NCBI RefSeq assembly: GCF_005250615.1
Contig: NZ_SULM01000004.1
Location: 124,001 to 188,000 of the forward strand
Length of the DNA stretch: 64,000 nt
From: Pseudomonas rhizoryzae
GTDB lineage: Bacteria; Pseudomonadota; Gammaproteobacteria; Pseudomonadales; Pseudomonadaceae
Direction of reading: 5' to 3'
Below, piece by piece: positions 56,039-64,000 of the stretch. The notes beneath the pieces are model-generated. The model was not told the DNA's origin and searched no databases. It saw nothing but the letters and a program-made list of their open reading frames with translations. A program made the position numbers and the translations under genes. How positions within the stretch are numbered: the stretch's first letter is position 1; every line of letters begins with the position of its first letter.

Positions 56039-56347
56039 ATGAACGACGTCGTTCGCACCCGGTTGCCCTTCGCAGGGCCGCTGACCATCTACACCGCAGC
56101 GGACAGCAAGCCGCTGCTGATGGAACCCCTGAGCGCCGGTGTCACCGTAGCGCTGGAGCTGGCCGAGGTCGATGAATTCGACTCGGCTGGATTGCAGCTG
56201 TTGCTGTTGGCCCACCGGGAGGCACGACGTCTGGGTGGCGGCCTGGAGCTGGTCGATCCCAGCCCGGCAGTGACTGAGTTGCTGGAGTTGGCGGGACTGG
56301 CGAACTTCTTCCTGTCCACCCCCAATAGTGAGGAAGTCGCCGTATGA
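56039..56347 (+). CDS. STAS-domain protein
   Basis: 102 residues, SpoIIAA/anti-anti-sigma fold. The phosphorylatable serine site is DEFDSAGLQLLL near residue 50. GGAGG precedes the ATG and its TGA overlaps the cheA ATG by 4 bases. In such clusters STAS proteins may add a partner-switching branch or localise the array; which one is unknown here. Confidence 0.88.
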   Translation: MNDVVRTRLPFAGPLTIYTAADSKPLLMEPLSAGVTVALELAEVDEFDSAGLQLLLLAHREARRLGGGLELVDPSPAVTELLELAGLANFFLSTPNSEEVAV

Positions 56348-58515
56348 ACATGGATGAGATCCTCAAGACGTTCATCGCCGAGAGCGAGGAGCTGTTGCAG
56401 CAGATGGAGGCCGCGCTGCTGCAGATCGAGCAGGCGCCGGAAGACTCCGAGCTGATCAACGCCATCTTCCGCGCCGCCCATACCATCAAGGGTTCGGCCG
56501 GACTGTTCGGTCTGGACCATATCGTGGCCTTCACCCACGTCGCCGAAAGCGTGCTCGATCGCATCCGTAGCGGTGAGCTGGCGTTCGACGAAACCCTTTC
56601 GGCGCTGTTTCTGGAGGTCTGCGATCACCTCAATGGCTTGATCGCTCAGGTGGCTTCCGGTAGCGCTCCCGATGCCGATTTCCAGGCAAACGGTGCCGCG
56701 CTGGTGCAGCGCCTGGAGCTTTATCTGCAGCCCCAAGCCAAGAAGGCGGCCGACGTGCTGGCCGCACCTGGCGCTACCAAGCTGCGCCTGGACGGCGTGG
56801 AAGCCAGCCATTGGCACCTGTCGCTGCGTTTCGGCCCCGACATGCTGCGCAACGGTATGGACCCGCTGGCCTTCGTGCGTTACTTGGGCAGCTTTGGGCG
56901 TATCGTCAAGATCGTCACCCTGACCGACGCCATTCCCGCGGTCGACGAGATGGATCCGGAAACCTGCTACCTGGGTTTCGAAGTGGCCTTCGACAGCGAC
57001 GCCGACAAGGAAACCATCGAATCCGCCTTCGAGTTCGTCCGTGAAGACAGCCAGATCCGCATCCTGCCGCCGCACAGCCGCAGCAGCGATTACTGCCAAC
57101 TGATCGAAGCGCTGCCCGAAGAAGACCTGCGTCTGGGCGAGATCCTGGTGCGTTGCGGTACCCTGACCGCCACCGAGCTGGAAGAGGTCCTGCGGCGCCA
57201 GTCCGATCCGGCACTGCCACGGCAGCCCATCGGCGAAGTGCTGGTGGAAGCGAATCTAGTGAATCCGCCGGTGGTGGATGCGGCGTTGAACAAGCAACGC
57301 CAGGTCAAGGAGCAGCGCGGCGCGCCAGCGGGTGACGGCCAACTGATCCGCATCGACGCGACCAAGCTCGACCAACTCATCGACCTGATCGGTGAACTCA
57401 TCATCGCCGGTGCTGGCACCCAACTGATCGCCCAGCAGAGTGGCCTGGCCGCGCTGGTGGAGTCCACCGGCGTGCTCTCGCGCCTGGTGGAGGAGGTGCG
57501 CGATACCGCCCTGACCCTGCGCATGGTGCAGATCGGTACCACCTTCAACCGCTTCCAGCGGGTGGTGCGCGACGTGTCCAAGGAAATCGGCAAGGACATC
57601 GCCCTGCGCATCAGCGGCGGCGAGACCGAGCTGGACAAGACCGTGGTGGAAAAGATCGGCGATCCCTTGACCCATCTGATCCGCAACGCCATGGATCACG
57701 GCATCGAATCGGCGGAGTTGCGCCTCGCCCGTGGCAAGCCGGCGCAGGGCACCGTGAGCCTGAATGCCTATCACGAGTCCAGCAGCATCGTCATCCAGGT
57801 CACCGACGACGGCGGCGGCCTCTCCCGCGAGCGCATCCTGCGCAAGGCGACCGAGCGTGGCCTGATCGCCGAGGGCCAGGTGCTTCCGGACAAGGAGGTG
57901 TTCAACCTCATCTTCGAACCCGGCTTCTCCACCGCCGAGCAGATCAGCAACCTCTCCGGTCGCGGCGTCGGCATGGACGTGGTGAAGCGGAACATCACCG
58001 CCCTGCGCGGCAGCGTCGACCTCACCAGCGAGGAGGGCCGCGGTACCACGGTGACCATCCGCCTGCCGCTGACCCTGGCGATCATCGACGGCTTCCTCAT
58101 CGGGGTCGGCAAGGCGACCTACGTCGTCCCGCTGGACACGGTGGAGGAGTGCATCGAACTCAGCGAATCGGCGAGCGCCGAGGTACGCGGCAACGATTAC
58201 CTGGATCTGCGTGGCGAGGTACTGCCCGTGCTGCGGCTGCGCCAGCTGTTCGCCATCGAAGAGGCGCCGCCGCGGCGCCAGAACGTGGTGGTGGTGAGCT
58301 ACGCGGGGCGGCGTGCCGGCCTGGTGGTCGACCAGCTGTTCGGCGAGTTCCAGACCGTGATCAAGCCGCTCGGTCCGCTGTTCGGCCATAACCGCAGCCT
58401 GGGTGGCTTCACCATCCTCGGCAGTGGCGCCGTGGCCTTGATCCTGAGCGTTGGAGGCCTGATCAGCGAGGCATCCCTGACCACACTGCCGGCGTCCGCG
58501 CCTGCCGTTGCCTGA
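56344..58515 (+). CDS. cheA: chemotaxis histidine kinase CheA
   Basis: 723 residues. The HPt domain has the phospho-histidine H46 in [11 protein letters not shown] CheY-binding-like domain (about 145-250) and a proline-poor linker precede the dimerisation helices ([18 protein letters not shown]), the ATPase domain with [19 protein letters not shown] and GRGVGMDV, and the C-terminal CheW-like domain. It should phosphorylate the neighbouring CheY-like protein. No intact cheW is in the window. Overlaps the STAS gene by 4 bases. Confidence 0.95.
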   Translation: MNMDEILKTFIAESEELLQQMEAALLQIEQAPEDSELINAIFRAAHTIKGSAGLFGLDHIVAFTHVAESVLDRIRSGELAFDETLSALFLEVCDHLNGLIAQVASGSAPDADFQANGAALVQRLELYLQPQAKKAADVLAAPGATKLRLDGVEASHWHLSLRFGPDMLRNGMDPLAFVRYLGSFGRIVKIVTLTDAIPAVDEMDPETCYLGFEVAFDSDADKETIESAFEFVREDSQIRILPPHSRSSDYCQLIEALPEEDLRLGEILVRCGTLTATELEEVLRRQSDPALPRQPIGEVLVEANLVNPPVVDAALNKQRQVKEQRGAPAGDGQLIRIDATKLDQLIDLIGELIIAGAGTQLIAQQSGLAALVESTGVLSRLVEEVRDTALTLRMVQIGTTFNRFQRVVRDVSKEIGKDIALRISGGETELDKTVVEKIGDPLTHLIRNAMDHGIESAELRLARGKPAQGTVSLNAYHESSSIVIQVTDDGGGLSRERILRKATERGLIAEGQVLPDKEVFNLIFEPGFSTAEQISNLSGRGVGMDVVKRNITALRGSVDLTSEEGRGTTVTIRLPLTLAIIDGFLIGVGKATYVVPLDTVEECIELSESASAEVRGNDYLDLRGEVLPVLRLRQLFAIEEAPPRRQNVVVVSYAGRRAGLVVDQLFGEFQTVIKPLGPLFGHNRSLGGFTILGSGAVALILSVGGLISEASLTTLPASAPAVA

Positions 58516-58538
58516 CCTCTTTCTGGAAGCCGATCGCT

Positions 58539-60977
58539 ATGACCGTCACCAAACGCATGTCCCTGCTGGTTCTCTCCGCAATCCTGGGGATCCTTCTGCT
58601 CTCCGGCCTGGCCTACTACCAGCTCGGGGAGGTGTACAACCGGGCCAACTACGGCAACGACAATACCGTGCCGTCGATCCTCGGCATCGATGCCATCGAT
58701 GCCCATTCGGCCGACATCATCACCGACCTCTATCGGCATCTGGCGGCGACCGGCGAGGTCGCTACCGCCGCCGTCGAGAAGGAACTGGCCGAGGACCAGC
58801 AGCTCACCGCGGAAGCGCTCAAGGCCTATGAACCCTTGATCTCCGATGACACCGACCGGCGCATGCTGGCGGACGATACCCAGGCCATCGCGGCGCTGAA
58901 CCAACTCGCGGCCAAGGTGCTGCCCCTGTCGCGGGCGAGCCGGGACGAGGAGGTCAAGCAGCTCCTGGAAGAGAATCGCAACGTCATCGTCCATGTCGGC
59001 GACGTGCTCGATGCCCACCGGGCCTATAACCAGAAGCTCGGTGCCACCGAGGCTAATGTCGCTGCCCAGACCAGCCATCAGGCGACCGTGATGTCCATCG
59101 GCATTTCGCTGGCTACCCTGTTGGCGATCGGTCTGCTGGGCCTCTTCATCACCCGCAATCTACTACGCCAGCTTGGCGGAGAACCGGCGGCGGTCGCGAC
59201 CGTGGCCAATCGGGTAGCAGCAGGCGATCTGCCCGACGACCTGCGCCTGCGCGAAGGGGACGACGCAAGCCTGATGGCCGCCATGCAGCGCATGGTACTG
59301 ACCCTGCGCGGCCTGGTGGCGGACATGACCTCCATGGCGGCCGAGCATGATCGCGGCGAGACCGATGCCCGCATCCCGGCGGAGCGCTTCCAGGGCACCT
59401 TCCGCAACATGGCCGAAGGGGTCAATGGCATGGTGGCTGGCCACCTGGAGGATTCGCGCAAGGCCATGGCCTGCGTGAAGAGCTTCGGCGAAGGCGATCT
59501 GGATGCCACGCTGGAACGCTTCCCCGGCAAGAAGGCGGTGATCAACGACAACCTCGAACAGGTACGCGGCAACATCCAGACGCTGGTGGCCGAAATGAAC
59601 CTCGTGTCGCAAGCCCATGATCGCGGCGAAACCGACGTGCGTATTCCGGCGGAACGCTTCCAGGGTACCTTCCGCAGCATGGCCGAGGGTGTCAACGCCA
59701 TGGTGGCCGGTCACCTGGAGGATTCGCGCAAGGCCATGGCCTGTGTGAAAAGCTTCGGCGAGGGTGATCTGTCCGTCGCCCTGGAACGCTTCCCCGGCCA
59801 GAAGGCGGTGATCAACGACAACCTCGAGCAGGTGCGCGGCAACATCCAGCGCCTGGTCGAAGACGCCAACCAACTGAGCCAAGCTGCCATGGTCGGGCGC
59901 CTGGACGCCCGTGCCGATGCCTCCGCTCACCAGGGCGACTTCCGCCGCATCGTCGCCGGCATCAACGGCACCCTGGATGCCATCGTGGCGCCGCTGAGCG
60001 AAGCCATGGGCGTGATGGGCGGGCTGTCGCAAGGCGACCTGAGCCGCACCGTGCAGGGCGACTACCAGGGCCAACTGCTGGAGCTGAAGAACTCCATCAA
60101 CGGTACCGTCGGCAAGCTGAACCAGATCATCGGTGATGTCCGCCTCTCGGCCGATGCTCTGGCCAGCGCTTCGGAGGAAATCTCCGCCACCGCCCAGAGC
60201 ATGAGCCAGGCGAGCACCGAGCAGGCCGCTTCGGTGGAGGAAACCAGCGCCAGCGTCGAGCAGATGTCCGCTTCCATCGCCCAGAACACCGAGAACGCCA
60301 AGGTCACCGACGGCATGGCCGGCAAGGCTGCCCGTGAGGCGCATGAGGGCGGTCAGGCCGTGGGCGAGACCCTGGTGGCGATGAAGACCATCGCCGACAA
60401 GATCGGCATCGTCGACGACATCGCCTACCAGACCAACCTGCTGGCGCTCAACGCCGCCATCGAAGCCGCCCGTGCCGGTGAGCATGGCAAGGGCTTCGCC
60501 GTGGTCGCCGCTGAAGTGCGCAAGCTGGCCGAGCGCAGCCAGGTCGCGGCCCAGGAGATCGGCACCGTGGCCAAAGGCAGTGTGGCGCTGGCCGAGCGCG
60601 CCGGGACGCTGCTGGACCAGATCGTACCCTCCATCGGCAAGACCTCGGAGCTGGTCCAGGAAATCGCGGCGGCCAGCGAAGAGCAGAGCAGCGGGGCGGG
60701 CCAGATCAACGGCGCCATGATGCAACTGAGCCAGATCACCCAGCAGAACGCCTCGGCGTCCGAGGAACTGGCGGCCACTGCCGAGGAAATGAGCGGCCAG
60801 GCCGAGCAACTGCAGCGCCTGATGGGCTTCTTCCATACCGGGGAGGGCAGGGTGGTGAAGGACCTGGAGCGAGCACTGGAGGCCTCACGGCCCAAGGCGT
60901 CCCGCCTACCGGGCAAGCCGTTGCGTAGCGCCACTCATTCGAATGTCCCCGAAGGCTTCACCTCCTTCGACTCCTGA
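58539..60977 (+). CDS. methyl-accepting chemotaxis protein with repeated HAMP units
   Basis: 812 residues. TM1 (about 8-28), a periplasmic four-helix sensor (about 30-185) and TM2 (about 186-207) precede a long array of HAMP-like units, including two near-identical 90-residue units ([18 protein letters not shown] and [18 protein letters not shown]). The signalling tip [15 protein letters not shown] lies near 635. No CheR-tethering pentapeptide is seen. It is a close paralogue of the next gene and differs mainly by one extra unit. Confidence 0.93.
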   Translation: MTVTKRMSLLVLSAILGILLLSGLAYYQLGEVYNRANYGNDNTVPSILGIDAIDAHSADIITDLYRHLAATGEVATAAVEKELAEDQQLTAEALKAYEPLISDDTDRRMLADDTQAIAALNQLAAKVLPLSRASRDEEVKQLLEENRNVIVHVGDVLDAHRAYNQKLGATEANVAAQTSHQATVMSIGISLATLLAIGLLGLFITRNLLRQLGGEPAAVATVANRVAAGDLPDDLRLREGDDASLMAAMQRMVLTLRGLVADMTSMAAEHDRGETDARIPAERFQGTFRNMAEGVNGMVAGHLEDSRKAMACVKSFGEGDLDATLERFPGKKAVINDNLEQVRGNIQTLVAEMNLVSQAHDRGETDVRIPAERFQGTFRSMAEGVNAMVAGHLEDSRKAMACVKSFGEGDLSVALERFPGQKAVINDNLEQVRGNIQRLVEDANQLSQAAMVGRLDARADASAHQGDFRRIVAGINGTLDAIVAPLSEAMGVMGGLSQGDLSRTVQGDYQGQLLELKNSINGTVGKLNQIIGDVRLSADALASASEEISATAQSMSQASTEQAASVEETSASVEQMSASIAQNTENAKVTDGMAGKAAREAHEGGQAVGETLVAMKTIADKIGIVDDIAYQTNLLALNAAIEAARAGEHGKGFAVVAAEVRKLAERSQVAAQEIGTVAKGSVALAERAGTLLDQIVPSIGKTSELVQEIAAASEEQSSGAGQINGAMMQLSQITQQNASASEELAATAEEMSGQAEQLQRLMGFFHTGEGRVVKDLERALEASRPKASRLPGKPLRSATHSNVPEGFTSFDS
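59346..59885 (+). repeat. 270-bp in-frame tandem repeat (two copies)
   Basis: Units 59346-59615 and 59616-59885 each start CATGATCGCGGCGA and encode about 90 residues of HAMP-like helices. The downstream paralogue has one copy, starting at 61831. Confidence 0.85.
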
Positions 60978-61023
60978 TCCTTTATCCCGGCCGCCACCGA
61001 ACGGCCTCTTCGAGAATGCCGAT

Positions 61024-63195
61024 ATGACTGTCGTAAAAAAAATGCTGTTGCTGGTGCTTTCCGCGTTACTGGGCATCCTGCTGCTGGCGGGCGTGGGCCA
61101 GTACGAAATAGACCAGGTCTTCGAGGCGGCCAACTACGGTAACGACAATACCGTGCCCAGCCTGAAGGCACTCGGTGAGATCAACGACAGCCGTTCCGAT
61201 TACGTGGCCTCGCTCTATCGCCACGTGCTGTCGACCGATGCCCAGGGCATGACGGAGGTCGAGCAGGACCTGGCCGCGGCCAAACAGCGTGCCGATCAGA
61301 GTCTGAGCAAGTACGAAGGCCTGTTATCGGATAATCGCGACCGCGAACTGCTGGCCGCCGATCGCGCCGGCATCAGCGCGCTGTTCGCCCTGGGCGATCA
61401 GGTGGTGTCGCTGTCGCGCCAGAATCGCAATGAAGAGGCCCAGGCCTTGCTGCGCAACAAGGCCGATGTGCTCAATGCGGTCAACAAGGCACTGGATGAG
61501 CACGTTGCCTACAACCAGAGCCTGGCCCAGCAGGGTGTCCAGGTCGCCTTGAAGACCAAGGTCCAGGCCACCTGGTTGGCGATGAGCATCGCCCTGGCCA
61601 CCCTCTTGGCCGTCGGTCTGCTGGGGTTCTTCATCACCCGCAACCTGCTGCGTCAGCTGGGCGGTGAACCCGCCGCGGTCGCCACCCTGGCCGGCCGCGT
61701 GGCCGCTGGCGACCTGCCCGACGACATCAAGCTGCGCGCCGACGACAAGACCAGCCTGATGGCGGCCATGCAGAACATGGTCACCACCCTGCGTGGCCTG
61801 ATCAGCGAAATGAGCAGCATGTCCGCGGCCCATGACCGCGGCGAAACCGCGGTACGCATCCCGGCTGAGCGGTTCCAGGGTGCCTATCGCAACATGGCGG
61901 AAGGGGTCAATGGCATGGTTGCCGGGCACCTCAGCGATTCCAGCAAGGCCATGGCCTGCGTCAAGAGCTTCGGCGAGGGTGATCTGTCCGTCGCCCTGGA
62001 GCGTTTCCCCGGCCAGAAGGCAGTGATCAACGACAACCTCGAGCAGGTACGTGGCAACATCCAGCGCCTGGTCGAGGATGCCAACCAACTGAGCCAGGCC
62101 GCCATGGTCGGGCGCCTGGATGCCCGTGCCGATGCCTCCGCTCACCAGGGCGACTTCCGCCGCATCGTCGCCGGCATCAACGGCACCCTGGATGCCATCG
62201 TGGCGCCGCTGAGCGAAGCCATGGGCGTGATGGGCGGGCTGTCGCAAGGCGACCTGAGCCGCACCGTGCAGGGCGACTACCAGGGCCAACTGCTGGAGCT
62301 GAAGAACTCCATCAACGGTACCGTCGGCAAGCTGAACGAAATCATCGGGGAGGTACGGGTGTCGGCCGATGCCCTGGCCAGCGCCTCGGAGGAAATCTCC
62401 GCCACCGCCCAGAGCATGAGTCAGGCCAGCACCGAGCAGGCGGCTTCCGTCGAGGAAACCAGCGCCAGTATCGAAGAGATGTCGGCCTCCATCGCGCAGA
62501 ACACCGAGAATGCCAAGGTCACCGATGGCATGGCCGGCAAGGCGGCGCGTGAAGCGGATGAAGGCGGTCAGGCCGTGGGTGAGACCCTAGTGGCGATGAA
62601 GACCATCGCCGACAAGATCGGCATCGTCGATGACATCGCCTACCAGACCAACCTGCTGGCGCTCAACGCCGCCATCGAAGCCGCCCGTGCCGGTGAGCAC
62701 GGCAAAGGCTTCGCCGTGGTCGCCGCCGAGGTGCGCAAGCTGGCCGAGCGCAGCCAGGTAGCGGCCCAGGAGATCGGCACCGTGGCCAAGAGCAGCGTCG
62801 CCCTGGCCGAGCGTGCGGGTTCGCTGCTGGACGAGATGGTGCCCTCCATCGCCAAAACCTCCGATCTGGTGCAGGAGATCGCGTCCGCCTCGGAAGAGCA
62901 GAGCTCCGGTGTCGAGCAGATCAACGGCGCCATGATGCAACTGAGCCAGATCACCCAGCAGAACGCCTCGGCGTCCGAGGAACTGGCGGCCACTGCCGAG
63001 GAAATGAGCGGCCAGGCCGAGCAACTGCAGCGCCTGATGGGCTTCTTCCACACCGGCGAAGCGCGCGTCGTCCAGCATCTCGAGCGCGCCATCGAGCAGG
63101 CCCGTCCCGCTCGTGCGGAGCCTGCTGTGGCAGCACGACGGCCCAAGACCGCTGTTGGTGCCACGCCGGACGGCTACGTGCGCTTTTCGGAGTGA
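61024..63195 (+). CDS. methyl-accepting chemotaxis protein, paralogue of the previous gene
   Basis: 723 residues with the same layout: TM1, periplasmic four-helix sensor (about 30-190), TM2, HAMP units and signalling domain with [15 protein letters not shown] near 546. It has one copy of the 90-residue HAMP unit. The sensor domains differ clearly while the cytoplasmic parts are nearly identical, so the two probably detect different ligands. ATG 61024 is used; an upstream frame to 60943 overlaps the previous gene. Bases 62122-62337 are identical to 59907-60122. Confidence 0.93.
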   Translation: MTVVKKMLLLVLSALLGILLLAGVGQYEIDQVFEAANYGNDNTVPSLKALGEINDSRSDYVASLYRHVLSTDAQGMTEVEQDLAAAKQRADQSLSKYEGLLSDNRDRELLAADRAGISALFALGDQVVSLSRQNRNEEAQALLRNKADVLNAVNKALDEHVAYNQSLAQQGVQVALKTKVQATWLAMSIALATLLAVGLLGFFITRNLLRQLGGEPAAVATLAGRVAAGDLPDDIKLRADDKTSLMAAMQNMVTTLRGLISEMSSMSAAHDRGETAVRIPAERFQGAYRNMAEGVNGMVAGHLSDSSKAMACVKSFGEGDLSVALERFPGQKAVINDNLEQVRGNIQRLVEDANQLSQAAMVGRLDARADASAHQGDFRRIVAGINGTLDAIVAPLSEAMGVMGGLSQGDLSRTVQGDYQGQLLELKNSINGTVGKLNEIIGEVRVSADALASASEEISATAQSMSQASTEQAASVEETSASIEEMSASIAQNTENAKVTDGMAGKAAREADEGGQAVGETLVAMKTIADKIGIVDDIAYQTNLLALNAAIEAARAGEHGKGFAVVAAEVRKLAERSQVAAQEIGTVAKSSVALAERAGSLLDEMVPSIAKTSDLVQEIASASEEQSSGVEQINGAMMQLSQITQQNASASEELAATAEEMSGQAEQLQRLMGFFHTGEARVVQHLERAIEQARPARAEPAVAARRPKTAVGATPDGYVRFSE

Positions 63196-63252
63196 CGAGG
63201 AGTGGCGGCTCGGCTGCTGAATGCAGGCGAGCTCTAGCCTCTGACCTCAAAG

Positions 63253-63530
63253 ATGAAGGGTGAAACCCTGGTGGTGGATACCTACGCCGAGCGCGAGTTC
63301 ATCGTGCTCGGCCAGTTGACCCGGGGCCCGCGTATGCCTGCCTGCATGCGCGGGGTGATCGAACTGAGCGGCGCCGTGGTGCCCGTCATCGATCTGTAGA
63401 TGCGCTTCGGTGGTCCGCCGATTCCCCGGCGGGCTGCGTACCCACGTCGTCTTTCACGAGGTGGGCGACGCTGCGGATACCCAGGAAGTGGGTGTCGTGG
63501 TGATGCAGTAAATGAGGTGCTGGCAGTAAG
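63253..63530 (+). pseudogene. cheW: decayed cheW
   Basis: The first frame reads VLGQLTRGPRMPACMRGVI and then GAVVPVIDL, a clear CheW core, before a TAG at 63397-63399 (after ATCGATCTG). Reading continues MRFGGPPIP, then shifts frame to THVVFHEVGD and GVVV, and shifts again to DAVNEVLA. At least one stop and two frameshifts disable it; a TCG to TAG change would explain the stop. The N-terminal strand is also shortened. It lies just after the receptor genes, where an intact cheW would be expected. Confidence 0.8.
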
Positions 63531-63560
63531 GCCCGCTCCGGTTTTACCGGCGCGGGCTTT
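63531..63560 (+). terminator. terminator after the cheW remnant
   Basis: GCCCGC-T-CCGG and CCGG-C-GCGGGC pair around TTTTA and are followed by TTT. Confidence 0.75.
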
Positions 63561-63741
63561 CGGCAGTCGTATGCCGCCTGGGTTCGTCGCCCGCAGGGTC
63601 GAGTCGATCGAGGGTTCCATAACACAGCTCTAGGTGGCGCGCGTGATGGAAGCCGGCGAATTCTCCTGCTCGGCGGATACCCGCAATTAAGAAATGCCAA
63701 GCCTCTACGCCTGGCACCAAACTACAACTCCGGAGATATGC
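63561..63741. other. non-coding stretch before the last receptor
   Basis: 180 bases with no intact gene. One frame reads RVESIEGSITQL, stop, then RVMEAGEFSCSAD, which could be a further gene remnant, but I cannot assign it. The end holds the ribosome site of the next gene. Confidence 0.4.
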
Positions 63742-64000
63742 ATGGTTAGGTCTTTCAACAATTTCACTGCCGTTCGCATGCTCTTCATCGGCCTGGCCGT
63801 GGGCGTACTGCTCTTGCTGGGAATCTCCTGCTACCAACTCAGTATCCTGGGCAGTGGCGCCTTGGCGGCCGAAGGCGAGATAGGCGCGATCGGTGCCTTG
63901 GTGCTGGTCATGATAGCGGTGGGCGGCGTGCTGACCCTGCGCGGCATGCGCGCCACCCAGGACCAGAGTCTCGCCGATCAGGACAAGATCAGGGCTTGCC
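63742..64000 (+). CDS. membrane receptor-like protein, cut by window end
   Basis: The 86 codons to the window edge have no stop. GGAG lies 7 bases before ATG 63742. Two hydrophobic segments (about 13-33 and 43-62) with a short loop between them, then a basic-acidic helix (RATQDQSLADQDK), resemble the start of a membrane chemoreceptor without a large periplasmic domain. The context, a chemosensory cluster, supports this; the signalling domain is outside the window. Confidence 0.55.
   Translation, partial: MVRSFNNFTAVRMLFIGLAVGVLLLLGISCYQLSILGSGALAAEGEIGAIGALVLVMIAVGGVLTLRGMRATQDQSLADQDKIRAC

Noticed and set aside
61010-61025. GCCGATAT before the second receptor as a FliA -10
   Set aside because: No matching -35 at the right distance, and the transcript would start inside the gene.

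Overview
The window reads as a chromosomal segment of a high-GC gammaproteobacterium of the genus Pseudomonas. The gene orders motY-argG, metG-rnfB-nth, nadA-bepA-tusA-bcp-gcvR-dapA-bamC-walJ-purC-tRNA-Ser, and lctP-lutABC next to lldR are ones I know from pseudomonads. The species cannot be fixed from sequence alone; a P. oryzihabitans/P. psychrotolerans-type strain is a guess. The first third (1-20.7 kb) is core metabolism and housekeeping: flagellar MotY, arginine synthesis (argG), base excision repair (nth), an orphan RnfB-like ferredoxin, MetRS, a CCP-like M14 carboxypeptidase, Fe-S carrier ApbC, dCTP deaminase, CheV, a MOSC protein, LD-carboxypeptidase, quinolinate synthase, a BepA-type periplasmic protease, TusA-like protein, peroxiredoxin, GcvR, DapA, BamC, an MBL hydrolase and PurC, closing with tRNA-Ser(CGA).

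From 20.7 to 32.2 kb the window is more accessory. Directly after the tRNA come several short genes of unknown function, a gene-poor stretch with a strong hairpin, and an RsmN/RsmF-type CsrA paralogue. A catalase, an orphan dTDP-4-dehydrorhamnose reductase, a sigma-54 activator relative with a spoiled Walker A and GAFTGA loop, exonuclease III, and a secreted protein with two GH5 glycosidase domains (the second lacks the acid/base glutamate) follow. Small AT-rich patches lie upstream of the degenerate regulator and of the GH5 gene.

From 32.2 to 39.2 kb is a coherent ribitol catabolic unit: a divergent LacI-type regulator with a near-perfect 20-bp palindrome in front of it, a CUT2 sugar ABC importer (binding protein, single-domain ATPase, permease), ribitol 2-dehydrogenase and a ribulokinase. 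The inferred path is ribitol uptake, oxidation to D-ribulose and phosphorylation to D-ribulose 5-phosphate. From 39.3 to 46.5 kb lie a pirin, an SfnR-like sigma-54 activator with its flavin monooxygenase/acyl-CoA-dehydrogenase-like partner, a second such flavoprotein with a clear sigma-54 promoter, a soluble double-PAS chemoreceptor resembling BdlA, and RNase Z.

From 46.5 to 54.3 kb are a lipoprotein beta-propeller, a MEKHLA protein, a repeat-rich intergenic patch, and the L-lactate module lctP-lutABC with divergent lldR and a clear LldR-type operator. The last 10 kb (54.4-64.0 kb) is a dedicated chemosensory cluster: a receptor-like protein with a CheZ-like FQDxxxQ motif, CheY, a STAS protein, CheA, two closely related multi-HAMP chemoreceptors, a decayed cheW, and the start of another receptor cut off by the window end. 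Three sites resembling FliA (sigma-28) promoters precede motY, cheV and this cluster. Two short inverted-repeat elements bounded by CTAG sit exactly on the stop codons of motY and the ribulokinase gene.
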